Shown: positions 1 through 6,690 of the stretch, piece by piece | Layout: each line of letters begins with the position of its first letter | Position numbering within the stretch: the stretch's first letter is position 1 | Notes under the pieces: generated by a model | What the model saw: only the letters and a program-made list of their open reading frames with translations | What the model was told of the DNA's origin: nothing | Database searches by the model: none | Made by a program: the position numbers and the translations under genes | Source of the DNA: Rhizobium aethiopicum | GTDB taxonomy: Bacteria > Pseudomonadota > Alphaproteobacteria > Rhizobiales > Rhizobiaceae | Length of the DNA: 64,000 bases | Direction: 5' to 3' | NCBI RefSeq assembly: GCF_014197535.1 | Contig: NZ_JACIFV010000009.1 | Location: forward strand, 4,082-68,081

Positions 1-475
1 GACAGGTTGGCGCTGCGCAGGTCGGCGCTGCGCAGGTCGGCGCCGTACAGGTTGGCGCCGTACAGGTTGGCGCTGCGCAGGTTGGCGCTGCCCAGGTTGG
101 CGCTGCGCAGGTCGGCGCTGCCCAGGTTGGCGCTGCCCAGGTTGGCGCTGCGCAGGTCGGCGCTGCGCAGGTCGGCGCCGTACAGGTTGGCGCCGTACAG
201 GTTGGCGCTGCGCAGGTTGGCGCTGCCCAGGTCGGCGCTGCGCAGGTCGGCGCTGCGCAGGTCGGCGCCGTACAGGTTGGCGCCGTACAGGTTGGCGCTG
301 CGCAGGTCGGCGCCGTACAGGTTGGCGCCGTACAGGTCGGCGCTGCGCAGGTCGGCGCCGTACAGGTTGGCGCTGCGCAGGTCGGCGCTGCGCAGGTTGG
401 CGCCGTACAGGTTGGCGCCGTACAGGTCGGCGCTGCGCAGGTCGGCGCCGTACAGGTTGGCGCTGCGCAGGTCTT
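1..475. repeat. Tandem 15-bp repeats encoding pentapeptides
   Basis: About 31 units of 15 bp such as caggttggcgctgcg and caggtcggcgccgta follow one another in frame with the minus-strand pentapeptide gene. Few variants recur in mixed order, so units were probably duplicated in blocks. Copy number may vary among isolates or be collapsed in short-read assemblies. Confidence 0.95.
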
Positions 476-602
476 TCTTTTCCTTGATCGCCCACTTCAC
501 CGCAAGGCCAAGCTTGACAGAAGGAATGGTGGTTGCGTCACAGTCGATTTCAGCCGTCACCTGCACTTCGCCGGTGAATCTGTTCAGGATATCGAAATTC
601 AT
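1..602 (-). CDS. Pentapeptide-repeat protein, cut by the window edge
   Basis: The frame runs leftward from an ATG at 602-600 to position 1 without a stop, so at least 200 residues are present and the C-terminus is missing. About 42 non-repetitive residues (start MNFDILNRFTGEV) are followed by roughly 31 uninterrupted pentapeptides of the type A(D/N)Lxx, built only from LRS, LYG and LGS cores. Such repeats form a right-handed quadrilateral beta-helix, known in gyrase-protecting proteins and in many phage proteins of unknown role. The DNA units are nearly identical 15-mers, which suggests recent tandem expansion. The start has the prophage's usual leader (CCACCAC then GAGGAGACC). It is the last visible gene of a leftward operon from the promoter at 1300-1327. 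The specific function is unknown. Confidence 0.85.
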   Translation of the reverse strand, partial: MNFDILNRFTGEVQVTAEIDCDATTIPSVKLGLAVKWAIKEKKDLRSANLYGADLRSADLYGANLYGANLRSADLRSANLYGADLRSADLYGANLYGADLRSANLYGANLYGADLRSADLRSADLGSANLRSANLYGANLYGADLRSADLRSANLGSANLGSADLRSANLGSANLRSANLYGANLYGADLRSADLRSANL

Positions 603-634
603 TGGTGGTCTCCTCTTGGTATGGTGGTGGTTGG

Positions 635-739
635 TCAGTGATGCTGCACGATATACGGCAGCCAGATGGATACGGCGGCGACGAAGGCGCCGGCCGACGC
701 TGCGCCGATCAGATCCTTGATGAAATCGCGGAGGGTCAT
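635..739 (-). CDS. Small single-span membrane protein, 34 aa
   Basis: A 34-residue frame (MTLRDFIKDLIG...) starts at an ATG at 739-737 that overlaps the stop of the upstream gene as ATGA, so it is probably translationally coupled. Residues 10-30 (AASAGAFVAAVSIWLPYIV) are one hydrophobic span. It sits between the 107-aa gene and the pentapeptide gene in the same leftward operon. Its function is unknown. Confidence 0.55.
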   Translation of the reverse strand: MTLRDFIKDLIGAASAGAFVAAVSIWLPYIVQHH

Positions 740-1059
740 TGGCCGCCTCCGTGCTTGGCTAGGAGGGCCACGGCCGCATTAAGGAACTGGAGGTCGGGAC
801 GCTTGCCGTCCACTGATAAGATGAGACCTGCATCGACGCCAGACTGGACAGTCTCAACCAGATCGCGCAGACCGGCAAGCAACTCGTCGGTTGCCGCCAG
901 CGCTTCCTGCATCCTTTTGAATGGGGCAAGGTCTGTTGGGTCGTATTCAACCCATCGGCGCTGGTCGTCGTCAGATATTCGTTCCAGGTCCTTGTAGCCA
1001 GCGCCCTCGAAAAAGGCGTGTCGCAAGCAGGACGAGAAGGTCAATAGCGGCGATTTCAT
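736..1059 (-). CDS. Hypothetical protein, 107 aa
   Basis: This 107-residue soluble protein (MKSPLLTFSS...LLAKHGGGQ) has no domain that I recognise. Its centre (DLAPFKRMQEALAATDELLAGLRDLVETV) looks helical and could form a short coiled coil. The ATG overlaps the stop of the preceding small gene (GAATGA), and its own stop overlaps the next start, which places it firmly in the leftward operon. I infer a phage-specific accessory protein of unknown role. Confidence 0.6.
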   Translation of the reverse strand: MKSPLLTFSSCLRHAFFEGAGYKDLERISDDDQRRWVEYDPTDLAPFKRMQEALAATDELLAGLRDLVETVQSGVDAGLILSVDGKRPDLQFLNAAVALLAKHGGGQ

Positions 1060-1253
1060 TCCTCACCGCCAATCTCAGCCAGCACACGGCCCGGCTTCTG
1101 GCGGCGCAACGCAAAACGGCCGCGGCAATCTACATTGCGCGGCTTCGGGTGGCGTTTGGCTTTATGGTCAGGCTTGCGGAAGGGCTCGACACTGCCGGCA
1201 GCGAATGCCAGCGGCACGTGGTCTTCCTGTTCGATAAATCTTCTGCCTTGCAT
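1056..1253 (-). CDS. Hypothetical basic protein, 65 aa
   Basis: I chose the ATG at 1253-1251 (MQGRRFIEQEDH...) over an upstream in-frame start because GAGGAGACGACA lies directly before it, preceded by CACCACT as in other leaders of this prophage. The product is small and rich in Arg and Lys (KPDHKAKRHPKPRN), with no domain that I recognise. It is the first gene of the leftward operon behind the promoter at 1300-1327 and overlaps the next gene by ATGA. Confidence 0.6.
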   Translation of the reverse strand: MQGRRFIEQEDHVPLAFAAGSVEPFRKPDHKAKRHPKPRNVDCRGRFALRRQKPGRVLAEIGGEE

Positions 1254-1299
1254 TGTCGTCTCCTCAGTGGTGACAGCCAAGGTGCGGCTGTGAGGAGAC

Positions 1300-1327
1300 T
1301 TATAAGCACTTATAGCAAGCGTGTCAA
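1300..1327 (-). promoter_or_regulatory. Strong sigma-70-like promoter of the leftward small-gene operon
   Basis: Read on the minus strand, a perfect -35 box TTGACA (1327-1322) is followed by a 16-bp spacer and TTATAA (1305-1300). The -10 region overlaps the near-palindrome TATAAGTGCTTATA (1314-1301), a possible operator. It lies just past the stop of the repressor gene, so the pentapeptide operon may be expressed independently of it, probably in the lysogen. Confidence 0.6.
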
Positions 1328-1340
1328 CTGTGATTGTGAA

Positions 1341-2090
1341 TTAAGCATATTTTCCAGAAAGTATGATCGGATGCACGCTTATGACCTTGCCTCGATCGAA
1401 TTCGATTCGCTTCTGCGGGTTGTGCTGCTGCAGTACAAGCTTATTGCCGGTCCAGCCGACGAACTCCTTAATGAAGCCGTGGGGAGCCGCGCCTTCCTCG
1501 CCCGGCTTGATCTGCACGATCACGTCATCGCCTCGGCGGGGCGGCTTGTTCGGGTGGACATAGACCGTCTCGCCGGGCCGATACCGCGGCGACATCGACT
1601 CGCCGTCGACATAGACGCTATAGGCGCCATTGACGTTCACGAGCAAGGGCGGGCAGGCGACCCAGTCCTGCACCTGGCCGTTAAAAATGTACTCGCCGTC
1701 ATCACCTCCGACGACCTCGCCGAGAACCGGAATCATCTTGCCGGGCCGCGTAAATGGTACGACTTCCACCATCTTGGCGTTCGGCACCGGCGAGTCGTCA
1801 TCCGTGATCACGCCGGGAGGAAATGCCGAACTCGGCGTCAGCGGCGATAGCGGCGGCAGTTTCGTCTTGCGGTCCGGATCGCGACCAGCCTCGATCATCA
1901 TCTCGCGCATCTCGTCTTCGTCGATCAGCAGCATGCGCGCGATCTCGCGCCAATAGCTGGATGACTTGGCCCTACCGTTGAAGAGGTTGTTGACCGCCTG
2001 CTGCGTGATTTGCAGCTCGCGAGAAATGTCGGCCTGAGTGACGCCGGTCTTCTTGGACTGCTCATGTAACTTTTCTGTCAATCGAGACAT
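1341..2090 (-). CDS. CI/LexA-like repressor (HTH plus S24 domain)
   Basis: The 249-residue protein has an N-terminal helix-turn-helix at about residues 17-40 (GVTQADISRELQITQQAV) and a C-terminal S24/LexA-type domain from about 118. The catalytic serine is visible in GESMSP (Ser165) and the lysine in GFIKEF (Lys208). The expected cleavage region reads GEVVGGD rather than the usual Ala-Gly, so self-cleavage after DNA damage is possible but not certain. It is transcribed leftward, with an AGGAG ribosome site nine bases before the ATG. I infer that it is the main immunity repressor. The second S24-like regulator at 2763-3383 is its obvious competitor or partner. Confidence 0.85.
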   Translation of the reverse strand: MSRLTEKLHEQSKKTGVTQADISRELQITQQAVNNLFNGRAKSSSYWREIARMLLIDEDEMREMMIEAGRDPDRKTKLPPLSPLTPSSAFPPGVITDDDSPVPNAKMVEVVPFTRPGKMIPVLGEVVGGDDGEYIFNGQVQDWVACPPLLVNVNGAYSVYVDGESMSPRYRPGETVYVHPNKPPRRGDDVIVQIKPGEEGAAPHGFIKEFVGWTGNKLVLQQHNPQKRIEFDRGKVISVHPIILSGKYA

Positions 2091-2346
2091 TAAAAATTGC
2101 TCCTATTTATCAATTGCTTATCACAATCATAATCAAAACACAACAGAAAGCACTTGCACAATCAATTGAGTCGTGGCATTCATATGCTCATCAACCAGGC
2201 GCCGAACGGGTCAGACAAGGAGGTCTCCGATGCTGGCATTTCTCGACGACAGAAGAGTTTAGTGTAGCTGCGTTTCAACCGGTGGTATACCCACCATATT
2301 TTCACAGGGCATCATTTTCAGATACCGCCATTTCAGGGAGTGCATC

Positions 2347-2433
2347 ATGCGGCAAACCAAGAAAGAAACCACCGTCAGAAGAGTTTTAGCGCCGAAGGGG
2401 CGCGCACCGCCGAGAAGAAGAGGGCCGCCATGA
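2347..2433 (+). CDS. Possible 28-residue basic peptide
   Basis: The frame MRQTKKETTVRR...RRRGPP starts at an ATG behind CAGGGAG and stops inside the stem of the following terminator. It is extremely Arg/Lys/Pro rich. It lies where a Cro- or antirepressor-like gene would be expected, rightward from the repressor, but no fold is recognisable. A non-coding leader or RNA is an equal possibility. Confidence 0.25.
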   Translation: MRQTKKETTVRRVLAPKGRAPPRRRGPP

Positions 2434-2451
2434 GGGCGGCCTTTCCTTTTT
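2423..2451 (+). terminator. Intrinsic terminator in the immunity region
   Basis: The inverted repeat GGCCGCC / GGCGGCC with a 5-nt loop is followed directly by TTTCCTTTTT. It would end a short rightward transcript starting near 2110-2230. Confidence 0.75.
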
Positions 2452-2510
2452 ATAGAAGCACCTGATGGAGGGGAATTTGAGAAAGATCCACAACAAGCCG
2501 ACATAAAAAT

Positions 2511-2543
2511 AGCGCCGCTGGCTTATGCCTGCAGGCGCTTTTC
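2511..2543. terminator. Probable bidirectional terminator
   Basis: AGCGCC (2511-2516) pairs with GGCGCT (2534-2539). TTTT follows on the plus strand, and ATTTTTAT follows on the minus strand. It would separate the short rightward unit from leftward transcription coming from the 2.7-kb side. Confidence 0.5.
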
Positions 2544-2708
2544 TGTGTTTCCGGTTCGGGCCGCTTCCGCGAGCCAACCCGAAGGCCAGCACCACCTGCT
2601 AAGGCTCGCAGAAAGCAGCTCGTACTATCTCGGGGGAGGAGACTTGCGGTCAAACCCCGGAGTTCCATATCGCCACCACAGCGACGTGGGATGTCTACCA
2701 AACATCTC

Positions 2709-2721
2709 ACAAATTTGTCAA
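2709..2721 (-). promoter_or_regulatory. Dispersed operator copy 1 (TTGACAAATTTGT)
   Basis: The minus strand reads TTGACAAATTTGT then GAG: the palindrome ACAAATTTGT fused to a -35 box. It lies between the two regulator genes and points leftward into the 2.5-2.7 kb stretch. No good -10 hexamer was seen. Confidence 0.6.
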
Positions 2722-2762
2722 GCGCATTCTTGCCGCTCTCGCGACCGCGTCACGCGCCAGCG

Positions 2763-3383
2763 TCAGCCGGCAGGAATCCGCTCAGAAAGGACAATGGCAT
2801 GCACGGCTTCGACATCGCGAACATTCACCGGCTGCCCAGCGTCGCGCGTCAGGCTAGCCGTGCCATTGCCCAGCGACTGCAGCCGGCCGAGCCATGCCGA
2901 TCCCCCCTTGGCATGCACCAGCACTTCATGGCCTGGCTTCGGCCAGACGCCTGGATCCACCCACGCGCGGGTGCCGACGGGCAGCGCCGGCTCCATGACC
3001 TTCGTATCGATGTCGATCCAGTATCGGCCTTCCGGAATGCGCTTGCGGCCGTTGTTGAAAGCTTCGAACGCATATTTGCCGTCTTTTCGATCGCTGACGC
3101 GACCATAAGTCTTGGCCGTATTGAAGACGCCGGTTCTCGGCACCGGCGAGGCAGCTGCTTGCCGCGCCTCGATCACCAGCGCCTCGAGCTCGTCGTGCGT
3201 CACGCCGAGGAATTCGGCAAGCGAGGCATACATATCGGGCCGCGGCGTGCCGCCGTTCTTCCATCTGTTGTAGGTCTGCTGCAGCCAGCCGTGGCGCTCG
3301 GCGACTTCGCGATCGGAATCGCCGCCCTGCTTTTCAATAATCAATCGCGCCAGGCGAGTTCTTTGTTTTTGCTGACGCGGCAT
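2763..3383 (-). CDS. Second phage regulator: HTH plus catalytically dead S24-like domain
   Basis: I chose the ATG at 3383 (MPRQQKQRTR...; 206 aa) because longer versions would begin inside the promoter. An HTH lies at about residues 20-45 (DREVAERHGWLQQTYNRW). The C-terminal half aligns by eye with the S24 fold of the neighbouring repressor, but Val129 (DTKVMEP) stands where that protein has its Ser, and Gly166 stands where it has its Lys. If the fold is right, it cannot self-cleave and would resist RecA-driven induction. Operator copies flank the gene on both sides (2709-2721, 3433-3445), consistent with autoregulation. It may be the lysogeny regulator, a Cro-like factor or a partner of the first repressor. 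Confidence 0.75.
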   Translation of the reverse strand: MPRQQKQRTRLARLIIEKQGGDSDREVAERHGWLQQTYNRWKNGGTPRPDMYASLAEFLGVTHDELEALVIEARQAAASPVPRTGVFNTAKTYGRVSDRKDGKYAFEAFNNGRKRIPEGRYWIDIDTKVMEPALPVGTRAWVDPGVWPKPGHEVLVHAKGGSAWLGRLQSLGNGTASLTRDAGQPVNVRDVEAVHAIVLSERIPAG

Positions 3384-3408
3384 ATTACACCTTGCGCATA
3401 AGGAGATG

Positions 3409-3445
3409 TTTACACTACACCTAAACTCACTAACAAATTTGTCAA
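3409..3445. promoter_or_regulatory. Divergent promoter region with operator copy 2
   Basis: The palindrome ACAAATTTGT (3433-3442) sits between the leftward regulator (start 3383) and the rightward early gene (start 3482). On the minus strand it gives TTGACA (3445-3440) as a -35 for the regulator. On the plus strand a weak TTTACA (3409-3414), 16 bp, TAACAA (3431-3436) pair places the -10 on the operator. A protein bound here could repress both directions. Confidence 0.6.
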
Positions 3446-3481
3446 GCAACCAGCTTGGCAGATTCACCACAGAGGAGACAC

Positions 3482-3814
3482 ATGGAACCGACAGAAATGA
3501 TGCGCTCGCTGAGAGCGCAAAAGCTCTCGCTGCGCGAAATCGCAGACAGATTGGGCGTCAGCCACCAGACCGTTTTCTACGCCCTCGGCGGCAAGCGTAG
3601 CAAAACACCGAAACGCACCGCAGCCAATGACAACAGTACGGCCGGCCGTGTAGTCCGCCTGTCTCCATGGAACGGCGGCTGCTCGACGACGAGCGGCATG
3701 GCGCCGGTCACCGTGCCGCATATTCCCACCCTGGACACGGCCGAAGTCGAGCCGTCGGACCGTGAGCTGCTGCTGGCAGGCCTGCAGGTGGCATCGCAGC
3801 AGGTGGCGGCATGA
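3482..3814 (+). CDS. HTH DNA-binding protein, first gene of the early operon
   Basis: The start at 3482 (MEPTEMMRSLRAQ...) follows the leader CACCACAGAGGAGACAC. The product is 110 residues with an N-terminal helix-turn-helix (LSLREIADRLGVSHQTVFYAL, roughly residues 14-34), like the HTH of resolvases and Trp-type repressors. A linker containing AANDN (3623-3634) and a low-complexity C-terminus follow. It is read rightward from the divergent promoter and may be the Cro-like or early regulator. Its stop overlaps the next start (ATGA). Confidence 0.7.
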   Translation: MEPTEMMRSLRAQKLSLREIADRLGVSHQTVFYALGGKRSKTPKRTAANDNSTAGRVVRLSPWNGGCSTTSGMAPVTVPHIPTLDTAEVEPSDRELLLAGLQVASQQVAA

Positions 3815-4104
3815 CGGAGCAGTGCGAATGCGAATACTTCAACTTCGGCGACTTCGTGCGGTCGCGCCAAAACCCGCACCTGACCGGCCAGATCATCGGC
3901 GAGCGCAGCTGGGGTGAGGAATACCAGGTTCGCCTTGCCGACGGCGCCAGCATCATCTGGTGGTTCGCCGCCGAGATCGAGCACGATCCTGGCTACGAGC
4001 CCACACCGGCCAAGTCCGAAGAGCAGCCCAGCAACGTGATCGCCGTGGACTTCACCAAGCCGCGCGCGCTCAAGAAATCCACCAAGACAGCAGGGGAGGC
4101 ATGA
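3811..4104 (+). CDS. Small SH3/KOW-like protein, 97 aa
   Basis: The 97-residue product has a compact N-terminal domain (FNFGDFVRSRQNPHLTGQII...WGEEYQVRLADG) in which a basic loop and alternating strands resemble small SH3/KOW-type beta-barrels. The C-terminus is charged and probably disordered. It is coupled to its neighbours by ATGA overlaps on both sides. The next gene carries several similar barrels, so the two may act together. The function is unknown. Confidence 0.65.
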   Translation: MTEQCECEYFNFGDFVRSRQNPHLTGQIIGERSWGEEYQVRLADGASIIWWFAAEIEHDPGYEPTPAKSEEQPSNVIAVDFTKPRALKKSTKTAGEA

Positions 4105-5234
4105 GCATGGCGAAGTTTAAAGTTGGCGATCGGGTGCGGTTCGTCGAGAAGTATGGACGCGCAAACAATGGCGACGAAGCCACCATTACGGGCTTCTGGG
4201 CGGAAGATGGCGTGAGGGTCAATGTCGACGGCGACAAGGGTTCACACAGTTGCCTCATGAGCCGCGTCGAACTCGTGCCGGCATGGCAGCCGAAGGTCGG
4301 GGACCGGGTGGTGTGGCTGGAGCCATTCAAGGCGTCCATGTACACCAAGGGCAAGGAGTACCTGATCCACAAGGAGGAGTACGGCACGCTGTTAATCACC
4401 GATGACACCGACAACCTGCATCATTCGTGGAACCGCGAAAACATTCCAGCATCGTTCTCGCTCGTCGCGCCGCTCACCATCGAGGCCGGCAAGTTCTACA
4501 AGACGCGCGACGGCCGCAAGGTCGGGCCGATGGGCGGCGATGTTCATTTCGCGTACGACACCAATGAGCCTTGCTTGTCAGCCCGCGTGGAAGACAAAAC
4601 CAGGCTCTTCCGCCAATCATCGGGCATTCACCTTTTTGGCGACGAGAACATCGACCTCATCGCCGAATGGGTCGACGAACCCGTTGCGGTTGCGGCAAGC
4701 AACGACAACCGCGCCGATGCAGGTGGCGGATTCAAGGTAGGTGACCGCTTGCGGCTGATTGACTCTCCGCTGCAAAACATGCCGCTGGGCACGGAAGTAA
4801 TCGCCGTTGCTCGGACGGGCGGAGTCCCGTCATCAGTTCATTTCGAACAGGACGGCAGGACTACTTGGCGCCCAGGTTCATATTTCGAACTGGTCACCAC
4901 ACCGGCCCCCACCGCCATCGTCGCCCTGATCGAAGACGGCCAGCCGAAACCACCCGTTCTGCCGCACGTCCACGCCACCGAAGCAGCTGCGGCCAAGGAA
5001 GCGGCGCGCCTTGCGTCCGTTCACAAGGGCCAGCAATTCGGCGTCTACGTCCTGACAACCACCAGCCAGGAAGCGGCGCCGACCTACGCCCACGAATGGC
5101 AGCGGCTTGCTGTCGCCGGTCGCAAGATCGACGCCATCAAGGAACTGCGTTCTGTTACGGGGATGCAGCTGAAGCCGGCCAAGGACGTTGTCGAGCATTT
5201 CGTCGACAACCCGTACGGTCAGCTCGCCGCCTAA
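4101..5234 (+). CDS. Multi-SH3-like protein with a bL12 C-terminal-like domain
   Basis: The start ATGAGC at 4101 overlaps the preceding stop and follows AGGGGAGGC (377 aa). At least three segments begin with the signature F/PKVGDRV (near residues 4, 70 and 211) and look like SH3/KOW beta-barrels. The last about 40 residues (GRKIDAIKELRSVTGMQLKPAKDVVEHF) closely match the pattern of the C-terminal domain of ribosomal protein L7/L12 (KIxVIKxVRExTGLxLKEAKDLVE), which binds translation GTPases. A variant SNDN linker lies near 4698-4709. This could be an early protein that modifies host translation or transcription. That role is inference, but the L12-like match is clear by eye. Confidence 0.7.
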   Translation: MSMAKFKVGDRVRFVEKYGRANNGDEATITGFWAEDGVRVNVDGDKGSHSCLMSRVELVPAWQPKVGDRVVWLEPFKASMYTKGKEYLIHKEEYGTLLITDDTDNLHHSWNRENIPASFSLVAPLTIEAGKFYKTRDGRKVGPMGGDVHFAYDTNEPCLSARVEDKTRLFRQSSGIHLFGDENIDLIAEWVDEPVAVAASNDNRADAGGGFKVGDRLRLIDSPLQNMPLGTEVIAVARTGGVPSSVHFEQDGRTTWRPGSYFELVTTPAPTAIVALIEDGQPKPPVLPHVHATEAAAAKEAARLASVHKGQQFGVYVLTTTSQEAAPTYAHEWQRLAVAGRKIDAIKELRSVTGMQLKPAKDVVEHFVDNPYGQLAA

Positions 5235-5261
5235 CGCCACCACCAAACCCACCACAGCAAC

Positions 5262-5286
5262 GCCGTGCGCCGACCAAGCGCACGGC
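5262..5286 (+). promoter_or_regulatory. Leader hairpin before the 59-aa gene
   Basis: Perfect 9-bp inverted repeat GCCGTGCGC / GCGCACGGC with loop CGACCAA. No U-tract follows; the ribosome site GAGAGGAGA begins within a few bases. It is one of several similar leader hairpins in this prophage. Confidence 0.6.
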
Positions 5287-5299
5287 TGAGAGGAGATTT

Positions 5300-5479
5300 A
5301 TGACCAGACAGATGAGGCGGGCCGCCGCCCGCCGACAGGCGAAGATCGATCGCGCCAACGCGCGCCAACCCGGCAGCTACCCCGCCAGCCACTACGTGCC
5401 GTTCGTAGCAAGCGGCAAGACCTACGGCCCGAATGGCGCGCGTGAAGTAGCGCGCCGCCGGGCGAGGGCCGCAGCATGA
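5300..5479 (+). CDS. Small basic protein, 59 aa
   Basis: MTRQMRRAAARRQAK... is 59 residues, very rich in Arg and Ala. Its centre (YVPFVASGKTYGPNGAREVARRR) carries few hydrophobic residues. A nucleic-acid-binding role is possible. It starts behind AGGAGATTT and overlaps the next gene by ATGA. No family was recognised. Confidence 0.6.
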   Translation: MTRQMRRAAARRQAKIDRANARQPGSYPASHYVPFVASGKTYGPNGAREVARRRARAAA

Positions 5480-5751
5480 CTATCCTCCCACCACTCACCG
5501 GCACGCCGCTTGACTACGTGCCGATCGACGCGCCAGTCGGCAAGCGGTCTGCAAATGACCAGCCCACCCGCTTCAAGGCGCCCGCACTCCGCCGAGCAGC
5601 CATCGCGGCAATCGTCGCGGGCGTATCCGTCGCGCTCTTCATCCTAACGCCGGCCGTGTTCATCGGCGCGGTTTCCATTGCCTTCATCAGCGTCTGCGTC
5701 TGGGGAACCGACAAGCTCATCAAGGCGATCGACAGCCATGACCAAACCTGA
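5476..5751 (+). CDS. Small membrane protein with two spans, 91 aa
   Basis: The N-terminal 35 residues are soluble. Two adjacent hydrophobic segments (about 41-58 AAIAAIVAGVSVALFILT and 61-77 VFIGAVSIAFISVCVWG) suggest a helical hairpin in the inner membrane. It overlaps the upstream gene by ATGA. Its role is unknown. Confidence 0.6.
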   Translation: MTILPPLTGTPLDYVPIDAPVGKRSANDQPTRFKAPALRRAAIAAIVAGVSVALFILTPAVFIGAVSIAFISVCVWGTDKLIKAIDSHDQT

Positions 5752-5872
5752 CGCGGCCGGCATGTGGCCGCCCAATCCGTTCAGCTGGTGGCCGGTCATC
5801 GTGATCGTCTGCCTCTTCGTCGCAATCTGCTTTTTTCCAGGAGGAAATGAATGTCTGTATTTGACAGGCTGA
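5738..5872 (+). CDS. Small single-span membrane protein, 44 aa
   Basis: MTKPDAAGMWPPNPFSWW... has one strong hydrophobic span (VIVIVCLFVAICFF). It starts inside the end of the previous gene and runs 22 bases past the start of the ATPase gene, so the three are tightly packed. The ribosome site is weak. The hydropathy supports it, but it could still be non-coding. Confidence 0.4.
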   Translation: MTKPDAAGMWPPNPFSWWPVIVIVCLFVAICFFPGGNECLYLTG

Positions 5873-6660
5873 AGTCCAGCAAGCGCACAACGCCACCTGC
5901 GATTGCCATCTATGGAACGCCGGGCGTCGGCAAGACGTCTCTTGCATCTGAATTCCCCGACCCGCTCTATCTGTTCGTCGACGGCGAGGAAACGCCGGAT
6001 GGAATCGATCTTCCGTCCGACCAGATCACGTCGTTCGGCGGCCTGCTCGACACCTTCGCCGACCTCCTTGAGACTGAGCACGACTTCAAAACCGTGATCA
6101 TCGATAGCGTCGACAAGGTCGAGCCCATGGTATGGGCCGCCACATGTGCCCGAAACGGCTGGGACACAATCGACAGCAACGACAAGGGATCTCCGACGGC
6201 GTTTGGTAAGGGCTACCTTGCGGCAGATGTCGAGTGGGGTGAATACCACGAGGCGATCGGCGCACTGACGCGCGCCGGCATGTACGTGGTGCAAATCCTT
6301 CACAGCGAGACGAAGCGCCACGACGACCCTCTCGTCGACGCCTATGACCGTTACCGGCCCAAGCTCCAGAAAAGAGCACTGGAATTGGTCGTGGAGAACT
6401 GCAAGGCGCTGCTTTTCATCAACCGTCGCACGTCGGTGAAACAGGTCGAGGCAGCATTCGGCGGCAAGAAGACCAGCAAGCCGGAAGGCATGTCTGGCGC
6501 CGAGCGTGTCATCTACACCGATGAGAGGGCTGGCTTCTACGCCAAAAACCGTTTCAACGGCGCGCCGGCTCAGATCCCGTTCAAGCCCGGGCAGGGATTT
6601 GCTGAGCTATCGAAATATCTGCTGACGACCGCAACCACGACGTCGGCAGACGCAGCCTAA
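5851..6660 (+). CDS. Sak4-like RecA-fold ATPase (phage recombination)
   Basis: The 269-residue protein carries a Walker A motif GTPGVGKTS at 22-30 and a Walker B-like TVIIDSVD at 81-88. This matches the AAA_24 / phage nucleotide-binding family that includes Sak4 single-strand-annealing recombinases. It starts behind AGGAGGAA. Next to it are a DUF669 SSB-like protein and, further on, a PD-(D/E)XK nuclease, the usual Sak4 partners. I infer that it anneals or exchanges phage DNA ends during replication and recombination in the cytoplasm. Confidence 0.8.
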   Translation: MSVFDRLKSSKRTTPPAIAIYGTPGVGKTSLASEFPDPLYLFVDGEETPDGIDLPSDQITSFGGLLDTFADLLETEHDFKTVIIDSVDKVEPMVWAATCARNGWDTIDSNDKGSPTAFGKGYLAADVEWGEYHEAIGALTRAGMYVVQILHSETKRHDDPLVDAYDRYRPKLQKRALELVVENCKALLFINRRTSVKQVEAAFGGKKTSKPEGMSGAERVIYTDERAGFYAKNRFNGAPAQIPFKPGQGFAELSKYLLTTATTTSADAA

Positions 6661-6690
6661 CCACCAACACCACCACAGAAGGAGACTTGA

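Larger units (their letters stand above)
2091..2762. promoter_or_regulatory. Intergenic control region between the two regulators
   Basis: Nothing here codes for a clear protein. AT-rich DNA at 2091-2175 carries related elements (TGTGATAAGCAATTG; CACTTGCACAATCAATTG) suitable for a repressor operator. A strong AAGGAGGT at 2218-2225 precedes a 10-codon ORF at 2230. A 27-codon ORF (2184-2267) and a 28-codon ORF (2347-2433) follow. The rightward transcript would end at the terminator at 2423-2451. From the right, a minus-strand promoter-operator at 2709-2721 points into a roughly 170-nt stretch that ends at the hairpin 2511-2543 and may be a short RNA. Confidence 0.45.

Noticed and set aside
1..475. 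CRISPR array
   Set aside because: The regular 15-bp repeats have no spacers and encode an open frame; they are coding tandem repeats.
7..720. Plus-strand ORF of 237 aa with MALRRSALRRSAPYR repeats
   Set aside because: It is the antisense shadow of the pentapeptide repeats; the minus strand gives the recognisable A(D/N)Lxx protein.
921..1850. Plus-strand ORF of 309 aa
   Set aside because: It runs antisense across two small genes and the repressor, whose minus-strand frames have clear domains and ribosome sites.
2450..2710. Minus-strand ORF of 86 aa between the regulators
   Set aside because: It needs a GTG without a ribosome site, reads through the 2511-2543 hairpin and has no protein-like pattern.
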